A DNA stretch of 32,754 nt from Clostridiales bacterium (GTDB taxonomy: Bacteria; Bacillota; Clostridia; Oscillospirales; Acutalibacteraceae), in NCBI GenBank assembly GCA_012524025.1, contig JAAYSC010000034.1, forward strand, positions 1 through 32,754, read 5' to 3'. Below are positions 1-8,051 of the stretch, piece after piece (positions within the stretch are counted from its first letter, which is position 1; each line of letters begins with the position of its first letter). The notes beneath the pieces were generated by a model. It did no database searches. It had not been told where the DNA came from and worked only from the letters and a program-made list of their open reading frames with translations. Made by a program: the position numbers and the translations under genes.

Positions 1-10
1 ACAACTGAAA

Positions 11-19
11 TGGTATAAT
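11..19 (+). promoter_or_regulatory. Extended -10 promoter for the stress protein gene
   Basis: A perfect TATAAT lies at 14-19 and is preceded by TG at 11-12 with one base between, which is the extended -10 arrangement. The matching -35 would fall left of the window and cannot be checked. Transcription would start near base 26, giving a leader of about 125 bases before the start codon at 152. Confidence 0.55.
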
Positions 20-27
20 TTCTGCAT

Positions 28-101
28 GAAGACTCGACTCCTTTTTTGGGAGGTATTTGTTTTGACGTAGAACATTGTACCACCAAAGGTTTCGGGTCTT
101 C
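28..101 (+). promoter_or_regulatory. Possible structured 5' leader RNA
   Basis: Bases 28-36 (GAAGACTCG) can pair with 93-101 (CGGGTCTTC) in a nine-pair helix with one G-U, beginning almost at the predicted transcription start. Inside it, three short hairpins are possible: 38-41 with 49-52, 53-55 with 79-81 (extended by TGTT 58-61 with AACA 71-74), and 82-84 with 88-90. The result would be a multi-branched junction. No riboswitch class I know matches it. The inner stems are short, so this is a hand-made fold that could be chance. Confidence 0.3.
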
Positions 102-151
102 AACTTTCATTTAAGTTTACAGTACGCCACAAAACACAAGGAGGGATTTAA

Positions 152-1018
152 ATGTTCACAAAAGCTATTATTCCGACCGACTTGTCACAAGAGTCCATGG
201 CCCTGGTAAAGGCACTGGGTAATTTGAAAAACTTTGGCCTAAAAAAATGTCTGGTTTTACAAAACACTATCAGCGGCGGCGACGCTTCGGCTGAAGCCGT
301 AACAGCGACAGAAAAAATGACCATAAAGGCAAAAACAAAGATTCTGGAAGATATGGGTTTTGAAGTGGAAGCAAGGCGGGTTGTCGGCCTGACGGCAGCC
401 GAGGTTATCAGAATATCGGACGACGAAGAGATTCCCTTTATAATTGCCGGCGCCAGAACAAGGAATATTTTTTCCGAAGTTTTGTTGGGCGAATTGGCTT
501 ATAACCTAATTCATACCTGCCGCAAGCCGATCTTATTGCTTCGCATAGAAGATTATGATAAAGACGGCCTGTCTGCCCCTAAGGCGGCACGCCCAAATTA
601 TGCGGAACACATCCTTTTCCCGACGGACTTTTCAATAACCGCCGGCCTGGCCTTTGAAGCACTTTTGAAGATGTTGACACCGGATGTTAAAAAAATAAGC
701 CTTATGCATGTTCAAGACCAAACTCGCTTAAACCCCTATCTTGTTTCCCGCATCTCGGAATTCAATGAGGTTGATGCCGAAAGGTTAAGCGAACACAAAG
801 ATAGAATAGCAGAAGTTTCCGATGCACAAGTTGACACCCTAATCACTTACGGTAACCCTTCCAGCGATATAATTAAGACCGTTAAAGATTTAAATGTTCA
901 GCTTGTTGTCATGGGCAGCCAGGGTAGGGGCTTTGTCAGGGACTTCTTCATCGGCAGTGTCGGTCACAATGTTGCAAGGCAGTCGGCCGCTTCCGTGCTC
1001 CTCTTCCCCAACATGTAA
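152..1018 (+). CDS. Tandem universal stress protein (UspA family)
   Basis: The 288-residue protein holds two Usp domains, about 1-130 and 150-288, each starting with the typical strand (KAIIPTD and HILFPTDFS). The second domain carries the full nucleotide-binding signature G-2x-G-9x-G-S in the stretch beginning GSQGRG, so it probably binds ATP. The first domain has only a degraded version (GARTRN without the second glycine), so one half may be structural. Usp proteins are cytoplasmic and help cells survive starvation and stress; the partner here is unknown. An AAGGAGGG site sits just upstream of the ATG. The gene stands alone behind its own promoter and ends at a terminator shared with the convergent ddh gene. 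Confidence 0.9.
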   Translation: MFTKAIIPTDLSQESMALVKALGNLKNFGLKKCLVLQNTISGGDASAEAVTATEKMTIKAKTKILEDMGFEVEARRVVGLTAAEVIRISDDEEIPFIIAGARTRNIFSEVLLGELAYNLIHTCRKPILLLRIEDYDKDGLSAPKAARPNYAEHILFPTDFSITAGLAFEALLKMLTPDVKKISLMHVQDQTRLNPYLVSRISEFNEVDAERLSEHKDRIAEVSDAQVDTLITYGNPSSDIIKTVKDLNVQLVVMGSQGRGFVRDFFIGSVGHNVARQSAASVLLFPNM

Positions 1019-1044
1019 TCGAAAATTTAATGAACAATAAATAA

Positions 1045-1077
1045 GTCAAGCCCGCTGTTTTTGGCAGCGGGCTTGAC
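1045..1077. terminator. Bidirectional hairpin between uspA-like gene and ddh
   Basis: A perfect 13-base inverted repeat, GTCAAGCCCGCTG (1045-1057) and its complement (1065-1077), encloses a seven-base T-rich loop. It lies between the two convergent stop codons. The T-tracts on either side are weak, but position and stem strength fit a shared terminator. Confidence 0.75.
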
Positions 1078-1100
1078 CAATTTAGATTAAAAGCAATGTT

Positions 1101-1976
1101 TTATACCAATCTTCTTATATTTTCTTCTTTTCCACCTTCTAAAAAATCAAGAGGAGGAATCTCTATCATAGTATAACAGCCGGGTTCTTGTTTCAAGGCT
1201 GCCCTGGCGGCAGAAACAAGTATCTGAGCAGTAAGAGCCGGATTATTAGCTCTCATCTTATATTCAAAGCTATGCTTGACACCTTCAATACCGGGGCCTT
1301 GACGCTCGAGCCAAACCCCATGCCCGGGACTATCAAACTCAGATAAATCTTCCACTTGCCTTACCTTGGTATCATCCTTGGCAAAATAGGGATCTGCCTT
1401 TATGAGTTTTGAAACCTCTTCAAAATTTGAACCTTCTTCAAGTATTATATAAACTTCGCGCTTATGAAGGCCTTGCCCGGCCGGCACGGTTATGGAAAGA
1501 GCGTCTTTAACACCCTTTATCGCCCTGGCAGCAACCGAATGCCCCATGCTCTTGCCCGGGCCAAAGTTAGTGTAGCTTTTACCCTTGGGTGCCATAGCCT
1601 CAAACAGGGTGCGGATTATTGAATCGGTTCCCGGGTCCCAGCCGGCAGCTGTAATGGCTACAGCTTTGTTTGCTTTGGCTATAGCGTCAAGCCTCCGGCG
1701 AACATCATAAATATCACTATGGATATCATAGCTGTCAACTGTACTAATACCACGGGCTAATAAGTCTTCAGCCAACGAAGGGGTAAGCCTGCTGGGCGTG
1801 CAAAGAATAGCGAGATCTGCATGAGGGATATCTTTAATATTTTTATATACAGGCAGGGAAGAATCAAAATTTTGAGAACTCACAATAGAAGAAAGGGATA
1901 AATCACTTGCTTCAGAAACAAGCTTAAAAACCTTTTTTCCTATGTTTCCAAATCCGATAAGTGCAAGAGTTTTCAT
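1101..1976 (-). CDS. ddh: meso-diaminopimelate D-dehydrogenase
   Basis: This enzyme makes meso-diaminopimelate by NADPH-dependent reductive amination of tetrahydrodipicolinate, a one-step branch of lysine and peptidoglycan precursor synthesis. The N-terminus is a Rossmann fold (MKTLALIGFGNIGKKV), and family-specific stretches include AAGWDPGTDS and YTNFGPGKSMGHSVA. At 291 residues it is slightly shorter than the roughly 320-residue family norm. The reading frame stays open 51 bases further upstream, but I place the start at the ATG at 1976 because it opens the Rossmann fold and is preceded by GAGGTGA. It is a single gene, divergent from the betaine transporter and convergent with the stress protein gene. 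Confidence 0.9.
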   Translation of the reverse strand: MKTLALIGFGNIGKKVFKLVSEASDLSLSSIVSSQNFDSSLPVYKNIKDIPHADLAILCTPSRLTPSLAEDLLARGISTVDSYDIHSDIYDVRRRLDAIAKANKAVAITAAGWDPGTDSIIRTLFEAMAPKGKSYTNFGPGKSMGHSVAARAIKGVKDALSITVPAGQGLHKREVYIILEEGSNFEEVSKLIKADPYFAKDDTKVRQVEDLSEFDSPGHGVWLERQGPGIEGVKHSFEYKMRANNPALTAQILVSAARAALKQEPGCYTMIEIPPLDFLEGGKEENIRRLV

Positions 1977-1997
1977 AGTCGTCACCTCACGTAAGAT

Positions 1998-2027
1998 ATT
2001 ATAGCTTAAAATCAGCTGTTTTTCCAA
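1998..2027 (-). promoter_or_regulatory. Promoter of ddh
   Basis: On the minus strand TTGGAA (2022-2027) is followed after 18 bases by a perfect TATAAT (1998-2003), just upstream of the ddh start at 1976. Confidence 0.55.
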
Positions 2028-2088
2028 AGTAAAAACTATAGATCCTCTTACAAAATAAACCTAAAAAAGAACATAAAAACTATCGTAT

Positions 2089-2117
2089 TTGACAGTTTTT
2101 GTTGGCTGTGTTATGAT
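2089..2117 (+). promoter_or_regulatory. Promoter of the betaine transporter operon
   Basis: TTGACA (2089-2094), a 17-base spacer and TATGAT (2112-2117) form a nearly perfect sigma-A promoter about 30 bases before the first gene of the operon. A strong constitutive core suggests that control, if any, comes from a bound regulator or from activity control of the transporter. Confidence 0.8.
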
Positions 2118-2147
2118 AATGGTTATAATTTCTTAAGGAGGGAAGAT

Positions 2148-3152
2148 GTGAAAATTATTAAAAAGGTTCTGTTGCCCCTATTTCTTTTGCTTGCAATTTT
2201 TGCAAGTATTGCTTCTTTCGCTGGGTGCGGGCCAAAAGTTCAAACGAAAACAATCACTTTTGCCGATGTCGGCTGGGACTCAATTTTGTTCCATAATGCA
2301 GTTGCAGGCACGGTAGCGAAAGAAGTGTTCGGATACAAGTGGGAAGAAGTTACAGGAAGCACACCCATTATACATGAAGCCTTAAAAAAAGGCGAGATAG
2401 ATGTCCACATGGAGGTATGGTCAAACAATCTTCCGAGTTATGATGAGGACTTAAAGAATGGCGAGTTTAAAGAGATAGCTATTAATTTTGACGACAATGC
2501 CCAGGGATTTTATGTACCTCTATATGTTATTAAGGGTGACCCCGAGCGTGGGATTGAAGCCCTTGCCCCTGACCTTAAAACAGTTCAGGATCTTCAAAAA
2601 TATTCTTCTATCTTTAAAGACCCTGAAGAGCCATCCAAAGGTATTATCTATGGTGGGATTGCAGGCTGGGAAATTACAGATGTAATGCGGAAAAAATATG
2701 AACAATACGGTTTAGATGAGTTTTATAACTATCTCGAACCCGGTACCGATGCTGCTACAAGTGCAGTTTTAGTCTCGGCCTATGACAAGGGAGAGCCTGT
2801 GGTTGCTTATTATTGGGAGCCGACTTGGTTGTTAGGCAAGTATGACTTCGTCCTTTTAGAAGATGAGCCCTATGATGAAAGCTTGTATTATGAAGGTAAA
2901 ACCGAATGTCCCTCCGTCAAGGTAACTATTGGTGCCAGCAATGAATTTTATGAAAAGGATCCGGAGTTTTGTGAGTTTTTGACTAACTATAAAACATCCT
3001 CAGCGCTTACGAGTGAAGCCCTTGCTTATATTGAGGATACGGGTGCCGACCATTTGACCGCTGCAAAGTGGTGGATGCTCAAGCATCGCGATTTGGTCGA
3101 ATCCTGGCTGACTCAAGAGCAGGCTGAAACCCTATTCAGCGCCCTTGAGTAG
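2148..3152 (+). CDS. opuAC: Glycine betaine/proline betaine ABC transporter, substrate-binding lipoprotein
   Basis: This is the extracellular binding protein of an osmoprotectant importer. The 334-residue protein has a lipoprotein signal peptide whose lipobox FAGC puts the lipidated cysteine at residue 27. The mature part is an OpuAC-type domain with conserved tryptophan-rich stretches (VGWDSILFHN, VWSNNLPSYDED, YYWEPTW) of the kind that form the aromatic cage for quaternary amines. The start is GTG at 2148: the overlapping ATG at 2146 runs straight into TGA, and AAGGAGGG lies five bases upstream of the GTG. The permease gene follows after 12 bases. The ligand could be glycine betaine, proline betaine or carnitine. 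Confidence 0.9.
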   Translation: MKIIKKVLLPLFLLLAIFASIASFAGCGPKVQTKTITFADVGWDSILFHNAVAGTVAKEVFGYKWEEVTGSTPIIHEALKKGEIDVHMEVWSNNLPSYDEDLKNGEFKEIAINFDDNAQGFYVPLYVIKGDPERGIEALAPDLKTVQDLQKYSSIFKDPEEPSKGIIYGGIAGWEITDVMRKKYEQYGLDEFYNYLEPGTDAATSAVLVSAYDKGEPVVAYYWEPTWLLGKYDFVLLEDEPYDESLYYEGKTECPSVKVTIGASNEFYEKDPEFCEFLTNYKTSSALTSEALAYIEDTGADHLTAAKWWMLKHRDLVESWLTQEQAETLFSALE

Positions 3153-3164
3153 GGGGAAGTACAC

Positions 3165-4028
3165 TTGGATAAAATATTTGAATTTCCCTTTATAATAAAT
3201 TTTGATTCTGAATTTGTAGATGGCTTAGTGCGAGGCTTTGCAGCAAATAATTCCGGTTTTTTTGATTCTGTTAAGTCTGCTTTGACAGCACTTGTAAATT
3301 CTATAAACTGGGTTTTGGGATATATACCTTGGTTTGTAATGATTGCAATCGTGTTCCTTGCTGCTTGGCGAGCACAAAAACGTCTCAGATCCGGCATAAT
3401 GTATGCAGGCCTTATGTTTATTATAGGTTTATTTGGCTTATGGGAGCTTATGAACTTAACCCTTTCAATCGTTTTAGCCGGCGTATTTATTGCCTTGCTA
3501 ATCGGTTTGCCTATGGGTGTATTAATCTCTGCTTTTGGAAGACTCAATAAAACTGTCAGACCCATACTGGATATGATGCAAACCATGCCTGTATTTGTTT
3601 ATCTGATTCCGGCAGTGATTTTCTTTGGCATGGGGTCAGCTTCGGCAGTAATTGCAACTGTTATTTATTCAATGGTGCCGGCAATTCGCCTTACCAGTCT
3701 AGGTATCAGGCAGGTTGATGCAGAAGTTGTTGAAGCAGGGCGATCTTTTGGTTCTACACCGGCGCAACTTTTGTTTAAGGTGCAAATTCCACAAGCTTTA
3801 CCAACTATAATGACCGGCATAAACCAAACCCTTATGATGGCAATGTCCATGGTCGTAACCTGCTCTATGATAGGTGCACGCGGCTTAGGCAATGAGGTTT
3901 TAATAGCTGTTAACCGAATCCAGATTTCACGTGGTTTTATTGCGGGTGGTGCAGTAGTAATCCTTGCCATCGTGCTTGATAGGCTGACGCAAGGCTGGTT
4001 TGACAGCGAAGAAAGCCTGAAAGGATAG
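3165..4028 (+). CDS. opuAB: Glycine betaine ABC transporter, permease
   Basis: The 287-residue membrane protein forms the translocation channel of the betaine importer. It has about six or seven hydrophobic segments after a polar N-terminal region of roughly 50 residues. The loop that contacts the ATPase is visible in the stretch EAGRSFGSTPAQLLFKVQIP, with the E-A-G motif of binding-protein-dependent permeases. The start codon is TTG at 3165, chosen because AGGGGGAAG lies seven bases upstream. The ATPase gene starts five bases after the stop, so the two are probably translated together. Confidence 0.9.
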   Translation: MDKIFEFPFIINFDSEFVDGLVRGFAANNSGFFDSVKSALTALVNSINWVLGYIPWFVMIAIVFLAAWRAQKRLRSGIMYAGLMFIIGLFGLWELMNLTLSIVLAGVFIALLIGLPMGVLISAFGRLNKTVRPILDMMQTMPVFVYLIPAVIFFGMGSASAVIATVIYSMVPAIRLTSLGIRQVDAEVVEAGRSFGSTPAQLLFKVQIPQALPTIMTGINQTLMMAMSMVVTCSMIGARGLGNEVLIAVNRIQISRGFIAGGAVVILAIVLDRLTQGWFDSEESLKG

Positions 4029-4033
4029 AGAAA

Positions 4034-5269
4034 ATGAGAGATATTAGTGATGATAAAGACTTTATAATAGAAATGCAAAATGTCTCAAAGCTCTATGGCA
4101 TAAGGCGTGAAGAAGCCTTTTCCATGTTAAGAAAGGGGGCAGACAAGGAAGAAGTTCACAAGAAGACCGGTGTTGTTACGGCACTTTATGATGTCAACCT
4201 AAAGGTTCCCCGTGGTAAAATCTTTGTTATAATCGGGCTTTCCGGCTCAGGTAAATCAACAATAGTTCGAAGCTTTAACCGACTCAACAGACCAACCAGG
4301 GGGAAGGTCTTATTTGACGGTGTTAACATTGTTGATATGTCAAAGAAGAAGATGCGCGAATTTAGGCGTGAAAAAATTGCCATGGTCTTCCAGTCTTTTG
4401 GCTTGATGAGTCATCGCAATGTTTTGGGAAATGTTGCATACGGTTTAGAAGTTAAAGGGATCAAGAAGCAAGAGAGGGAAGCAAAGGCTCTGGAAGCTAT
4501 TGAATTGGTAGGTCTTGAAGGTTTAGATGAATCTTCTATAGATAGCCTGTCGGGAGGAATGCGTCAGCGAGTCGGCCTTGCCAGGGCTCTTGCTACCGAC
4601 CCTGAAGTTTTGTTAATGGATGAACCCTTTTCAGCTTTAGACCCCTTGGTCCGTGATGACATGCAGTTTGAGTTGCTGTCCATCCAGCGGAAGCTGGAAA
4701 AGACGGTTATATTCATAACTCATGATATTGATGAAGCATTTAAGCTCGGTGATACTGTTGCGATTGTGCGTGATGGTCGTTTAGTCCAAGTAGGTACGCC
4801 GGAAGAAATGAATGCAAACCCTGCCGATGAATATGTTGAACGCTTCATAGAGTCGGCTGATAAAGCAAAAGTTATGACTGCGCGCAACATTATGATAAAG
4901 CCCAAAGGTATGGTCAGGCTGAAGGACAGTGTTGACAGAGCCTTGAGAACAATGCGCAGGCATGGTCTTTCTTCGGTTTTTGTAGTTGACTCAAAGCTGG
5001 AGGTCAAAGGTGTAATAAGCTTAACAGAAGCGCTGAGAGCCAAAAGGAAGGGACTAAAGATAGCAGATGTTTTTGAAAGGGATGTAAACATTGTAGAACC
5101 GGATATATTGGTGAAAGATTTAATGCCCATGGCAATTGATTCGGCTTATCCGATTACAATAGTAGATAAAAAGGGCAGATTAAAGGGCATTGTTACCAAG
5201 GCAAGTGTACTTTCTTGCTTGATGATGCATAGCAACGAGGAGCAAGAGGAGGATAACACCCATATTTAA
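4034..5269 (+). CDS. opuAA: Glycine betaine ABC transporter, ATPase with CBS domains
   Basis: The 411-residue ATPase powers the betaine importer. Walker A is GLSGSGKST (residues 68-76), the signature is LSGGMRQ (172-178) and Walker B is LLMDEP (193-198). The N-terminal extension before the nucleotide-binding core is typical of the OpuAA/ProV group. About residues 285-400 form two CBS domains (starting near TARNIMIKPKGMVRL and ending near KASVLSCLMM), followed by an acidic tail. In characterised OpuA proteins the tandem CBS module senses ionic strength and switches transport on, so the same osmotic gating is likely here. It is the last gene of the operon and is followed by a strong terminator. 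Confidence 0.93.
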   Translation: MRDISDDKDFIIEMQNVSKLYGIRREEAFSMLRKGADKEEVHKKTGVVTALYDVNLKVPRGKIFVIIGLSGSGKSTIVRSFNRLNRPTRGKVLFDGVNIVDMSKKKMREFRREKIAMVFQSFGLMSHRNVLGNVAYGLEVKGIKKQEREAKALEAIELVGLEGLDESSIDSLSGGMRQRVGLARALATDPEVLLMDEPFSALDPLVRDDMQFELLSIQRKLEKTVIFITHDIDEAFKLGDTVAIVRDGRLVQVGTPEEMNANPADEYVERFIESADKAKVMTARNIMIKPKGMVRLKDSVDRALRTMRRHGLSSVFVVDSKLEVKGVISLTEALRAKRKGLKIADVFERDVNIVEPDILVKDLMPMAIDSAYPITIVDKKGRLKGIVTKASVLSCLMMHSNEEQEEDNTHI

Positions 5270-5279
5270 GCATTAAAAA

Positions 5280-5317
5280 AAACTCTTATTGGTGGTTTTT
5301 GCCAATAAGAGTTTTTT
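5280..5317 (+). terminator. Terminator of the betaine transporter operon
   Basis: The arms AACTCTTATTGG and CCAATAAGAGTT pair perfectly around a short T-rich loop and are followed by a run of six T. This is a textbook rho-independent terminator directly after the ATPase gene. Confidence 0.9.
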
Positions 5318-5351
5318 ATTGTAAATATTTGCAAATAAATGCAACTCTTTA

Positions 5352-5381
5352 TTGATTTAGCACGCTACTATGGTATATAAT
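5352..5381 (+). promoter_or_regulatory. Promoter of the amino-acid transporter operon
   Basis: TTGATT (5352-5357) and a perfect TATAAT (5376-5381) are 18 bases apart, about 43 bases before the first start codon of the next operon. Confidence 0.65.
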
Positions 5382-5423
5382 TAAAGCGCTCTTAATTGAA
5401 GCAAAATTTTTGGAGGGAAAGAA

Positions 5424-6254
5424 ATGAAAAGATTTTTAGCAATTATGATGGCCATGGTTCTTGTTTTGGGCAGCGCTTTCTTGTTTGCAGCCTGTGATGA
5501 CAAAAACAAGGGCGGCGAAGAAGAGAAAAGGGAAGTTTTGGTTTGCGGTGTAACAAACTTTGACCCGATGAACTTTAAAGACAGCGAAGGCAACTGGACC
5601 GGGTTTGACACCGAGTTTGCCCAACTGGTCGGCGAAAAATTGGATATGGATGTCGAATTCCAAGAAATTGAGTGGAGCGCCAAATACATGGAACTGGAAG
5701 CCGGCTCAATTGACTGTATCTGGAACGGGTTTACAGCCAACGTTTCCGATGATGATGATCAACCGCGTAGTTCAAAAGTTGATTTCAGCTATGGCTATAT
5801 GTTAAATCAACAATGTGTGGTCGTAAGGTCCGAAGAACTTGAGAATTATAAAACAAGCGAAGACCTTGCCGGTAAAAAAGCTGTTGCCGAAAAAGGTTCG
5901 GCCGGTGAATCGGCAGCCCGAGAATTAATTGGCGAAGATGCAAACATATTGGGTGTGGCAGCTCAAATAAATACCTTTACGGAAGTTAAAACAGGTGCAT
6001 CGGATTTTGCGGTTATCGATATCTTGTTGGCCCAAAATCTGGTAGGTAAAGGTGATTACAGTGACCTTGCCATAGCAGACGAAATTACTTTAGAGTCTGA
6101 AATTTATGCAATAGGCTTTAAAATCGGAAGTCCACTGACCGAAAAGGTCAATGAGGCCATACTTGCATTGGAATCCGAAGGTAAATTGCTTGAAATTGCG
6201 GAAAAATATAATTTAGAAAATACTCTTAAAGTCAGCACAGATCCAATCGCTTAA
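5424..6254 (+). CDS. Amino-acid ABC transporter, substrate-binding lipoprotein
   Basis: This family 3 solute-binding protein delivers a polar amino acid to the permease. Its 276 residues begin with a lipoprotein signal peptide (lipobox FAAC, cysteine 24) and a charged linker. The typical lobe features are present: the N-terminal strand VLVCGVTNFDPMNF, GFDTEFAQLVGEKL, the hinge-side stretch IWNGFTANVS and SAGESAARELIG. A run of aspartates (SDDDDQPRSS) replaces the usual TEER-type segment. Specificity cannot be read from sequence; glutamine, cystine or another polar residue are all possible. GGAGGG precedes the ATG, and the permease and ATPase genes follow. Confidence 0.88.
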   Translation: MKRFLAIMMAMVLVLGSAFLFAACDDKNKGGEEEKREVLVCGVTNFDPMNFKDSEGNWTGFDTEFAQLVGEKLDMDVEFQEIEWSAKYMELEAGSIDCIWNGFTANVSDDDDQPRSSKVDFSYGYMLNQQCVVVRSEELENYKTSEDLAGKKAVAEKGSAGESAARELIGEDANILGVAAQINTFTEVKTGASDFAVIDILLAQNLVGKGDYSDLAIADEITLESEIYAIGFKIGSPLTEKVNEAILALESEGKLLEIAEKYNLENTLKVSTDPIA

Positions 6255-6284
6255 ATGCAATAAATTGTTTTGAAGGATAAATGA

Positions 6285-6932
6285 ATGACATTTCTTGAAG
6301 TTACACTGCGTTTACTGGAAGGTTTTAAGATTACCTGCCTGATTTTTGCCCTAACCCTTATTTTTTCCTTACCACTGGGTTTGGTCATTTCCTTCGGCTC
6401 TATGTCGAAATTTTCACCTTTGCGCTATCTGGTAAAAGTTTTTGTCTGGATTATTCGCGGTGTTCCACTGATGTTACAAGTTTTTATCGTGTTTTATGTC
6501 CCGGGGTTCCTTTTCGGAGCCCCGGTGTCATCACGCTTTAATGCCGTTATAGTTGCCTTTGCCATAAATTATGCCTGTTATTTCAGCGAAATATATCGGG
6601 GCGGCATTGAAAGCATTTCCCACGGCCAGTTTGAAGCAGGGCAAGTCTTGGGCATGACCAAGGGGCAGATCTTTTTTAAGGTTATTCTGCTACAGGTTAT
6701 TAAAAGGATATTGCCGCCCATGTCAAATGAAGTTATCACCCTGGTTAAAGACAGTGCCTTGGCTCGCGTTATTATTGTTGTTGAAATTTTAAAAGTCGCC
6801 GAAGAGTTAATGAGTACCAATGCCATAATCTGGCCCTTGTTTTACACAGGCGTCTTCTATCTGATTTTTGTCGGGGTTTTAACCTTGTTTTTCAATTACA
6901 TCGAAAAAAAGATGGAATATTTCAAAGTGTGA
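6285..6932 (+). CDS. Amino-acid ABC transporter, permease (HisM/GlnP type)
   Basis: The 215-residue inner-membrane protein forms the channel of the polar amino-acid importer. It has about five hydrophobic segments, the family stretch IIRGVPLMLQVFIVFY and the ATPase-contact loop EAGQVLGMTKGQIFFKVILLQ. Length and architecture are normal. An ATG four bases earlier (6281) is in another frame; the start at 6285 keeps the permease frame and has AAGGATAA upstream. It lies 30 bases after the binding-protein gene and 53 bases before the ATPase gene. Confidence 0.9.
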   Translation: MTFLEVTLRLLEGFKITCLIFALTLIFSLPLGLVISFGSMSKFSPLRYLVKVFVWIIRGVPLMLQVFIVFYVPGFLFGAPVSSRFNAVIVAFAINYACYFSEIYRGGIESISHGQFEAGQVLGMTKGQIFFKVILLQVIKRILPPMSNEVITLVKDSALARVIIVVEILKVAEELMSTNAIIWPLFYTGVFYLIFVGVLTLFFNYIEKKMEYFKV

Positions 6933-6985
6933 GCAAGCAGGTGTTTGCTTTGGCAATTAGTTTTGTTTGAAAGTGTTAGGTTTTT

Positions 6986-7777
6986 ATGTCAATTTTAGAA
7001 GTTAAAGACTTGGCAAAGTGCTTTGGTGTAACCGAAGTGCTAAAAGATATAAGCTTTTCTCTGGCAGAAGGGGAGTCACTTGCCATAATCGGTTCTTCCG
7101 GTAGCGGTAAAACAACTCTTTTGCGTTGCCTGAACTTTTTAGAAAGGCCGGACAAGGGTTATATATCCGTGCGTGACAGGGTTTTGTATGACTCTGATGC
7201 CCCGGCAAGTTTAAGCGAAAAGGATATCAGAAAAAACCGCTTGCACTTTGGGCTTGTATTCCAGTCTTTTAACTTGTTCCCACAATACACGGCACTTGAA
7301 AATGTAGTCTTGGCAAAACAGCTTTTGTTCAAAGAAGAGCCGGGCTATAAAAAGAACAAAAAAGCAATAAATGAACAAATTCAAGCAGAAGGTAAAGCTC
7401 TTTTGGACCAAGTCGGTTTAGAAAACAAGCGTGACCTTTACCCCCACCAACTGTCGGGTGGCCAACAGCAACGCGTTGCCATAGCCAGAGCCCTGGCCCT
7501 CAACCCCGATGTGCTTTGTTTTGATGAACCCACCTCGGCCCTGGACCCGGAGCTGACAGGCGAGGTTTTAAAGGTAATAAGAGGCCTCGCCCAAAAGAAC
7601 ACTACAATGGTTATTGTTACGCATGAAATGCAGTTTGCCTACGATGTTGCGGATAAGGTCCTTTTTATGGATGACGGTTTGGTTGTTGAGTACGGTACAC
7701 CCCAAGAGGTTTTCGACAAGCCGAGCAACGAAAGAACAAAACGCTTTTTGGAAAGATACAGAAACGCAGAAAATTAG
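6986..7777 (+). CDS. Amino-acid ABC transporter, ATPase (GlnQ type)
   Basis: The 263-residue ATPase drives the amino-acid importer. Walker A is GSSGSGKTT (residues 36-44), followed by the Q-loop LVFQSFNLFPQ, the signature LSGGQQQRVAIARAL, Walker B CFDEPTSALDPE and the H-loop IVTHEM. It lacks the C-terminal regulatory domain seen in methionine transporters, in keeping with a polar amino-acid system. The ribosome site before the ATG is weak (TTAGG), unlike its neighbours, which may lower expression of the ATPase relative to the binding protein. The operon ends here. Confidence 0.92.
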   Translation: MSILEVKDLAKCFGVTEVLKDISFSLAEGESLAIIGSSGSGKTTLLRCLNFLERPDKGYISVRDRVLYDSDAPASLSEKDIRKNRLHFGLVFQSFNLFPQYTALENVVLAKQLLFKEEPGYKKNKKAINEQIQAEGKALLDQVGLENKRDLYPHQLSGGQQQRVAIARALALNPDVLCFDEPTSALDPELTGEVLKVIRGLAQKNTTMVIVTHEMQFAYDVADKVLFMDDGLVVEYGTPQEVFDKPSNERTKRFLERYRNAEN

Positions 7778-7813
7778 AATGTATTTAAATATAATATTTT
7801 CAAGTTTTTCTTG

Positions 7814-7846
7814 ACTGCACTTTTAAAATTAGGGTGCAGTTTTTTC
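7814..7846 (+). terminator. Terminator of the amino-acid transporter operon
   Basis: ACTGCAC (7814-7820) and GTGCAGT (7834-7840) pair around a 13-base loop and run into six T. It lies 36 bases after the ATPase stop. Confidence 0.75.
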
Positions 7847-8013
7847 TTTGTTCTTGCAAATTGATTGAACTTTTAAAAAACGGCCAAGAAATATATTTTG
7901 TTTATGAAGAAACAAAATACCCTAATAACTACCAAGAACCAAAAGCCTAAAACTGCGAAACTTGTGAGATACAACCAAAGAAAGAGCTTTTCTCTTCAAA
8001 AAAGCCCTCGATA

Positions 8014-8022
8014 TGTTATAAT
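8014..8022 (+). promoter_or_regulatory. Extended -10 promoter of the hydrolase gene
   Basis: TATAAT at 8017-8022 is preceded by TG at 8014-8015, an extended -10. A weak -35 (TTCAAA, 7995-8000) lies 16 bases upstream. The stretch between the preceding terminator (7846) and this site is AT-rich and shows no other feature. Confidence 0.6.
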
Positions 8023-8051
8023 AGCGCCTAACAAAAGGAATTTTTTAATAG

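Noticed and set aside
28..101. A tRNA gene in the first leader
   Set aside because: The length and branching are tRNA-like, but there is no T-loop consensus, no D-loop GG pair, no clear anticodon arm and no CCA-type end.
1977..2027. N-terminal extension of ddh to 2027
   Set aside because: The Rossmann fold begins at the ATG at 1976, which has its own ribosome site; the upstream codons overlap the promoter.
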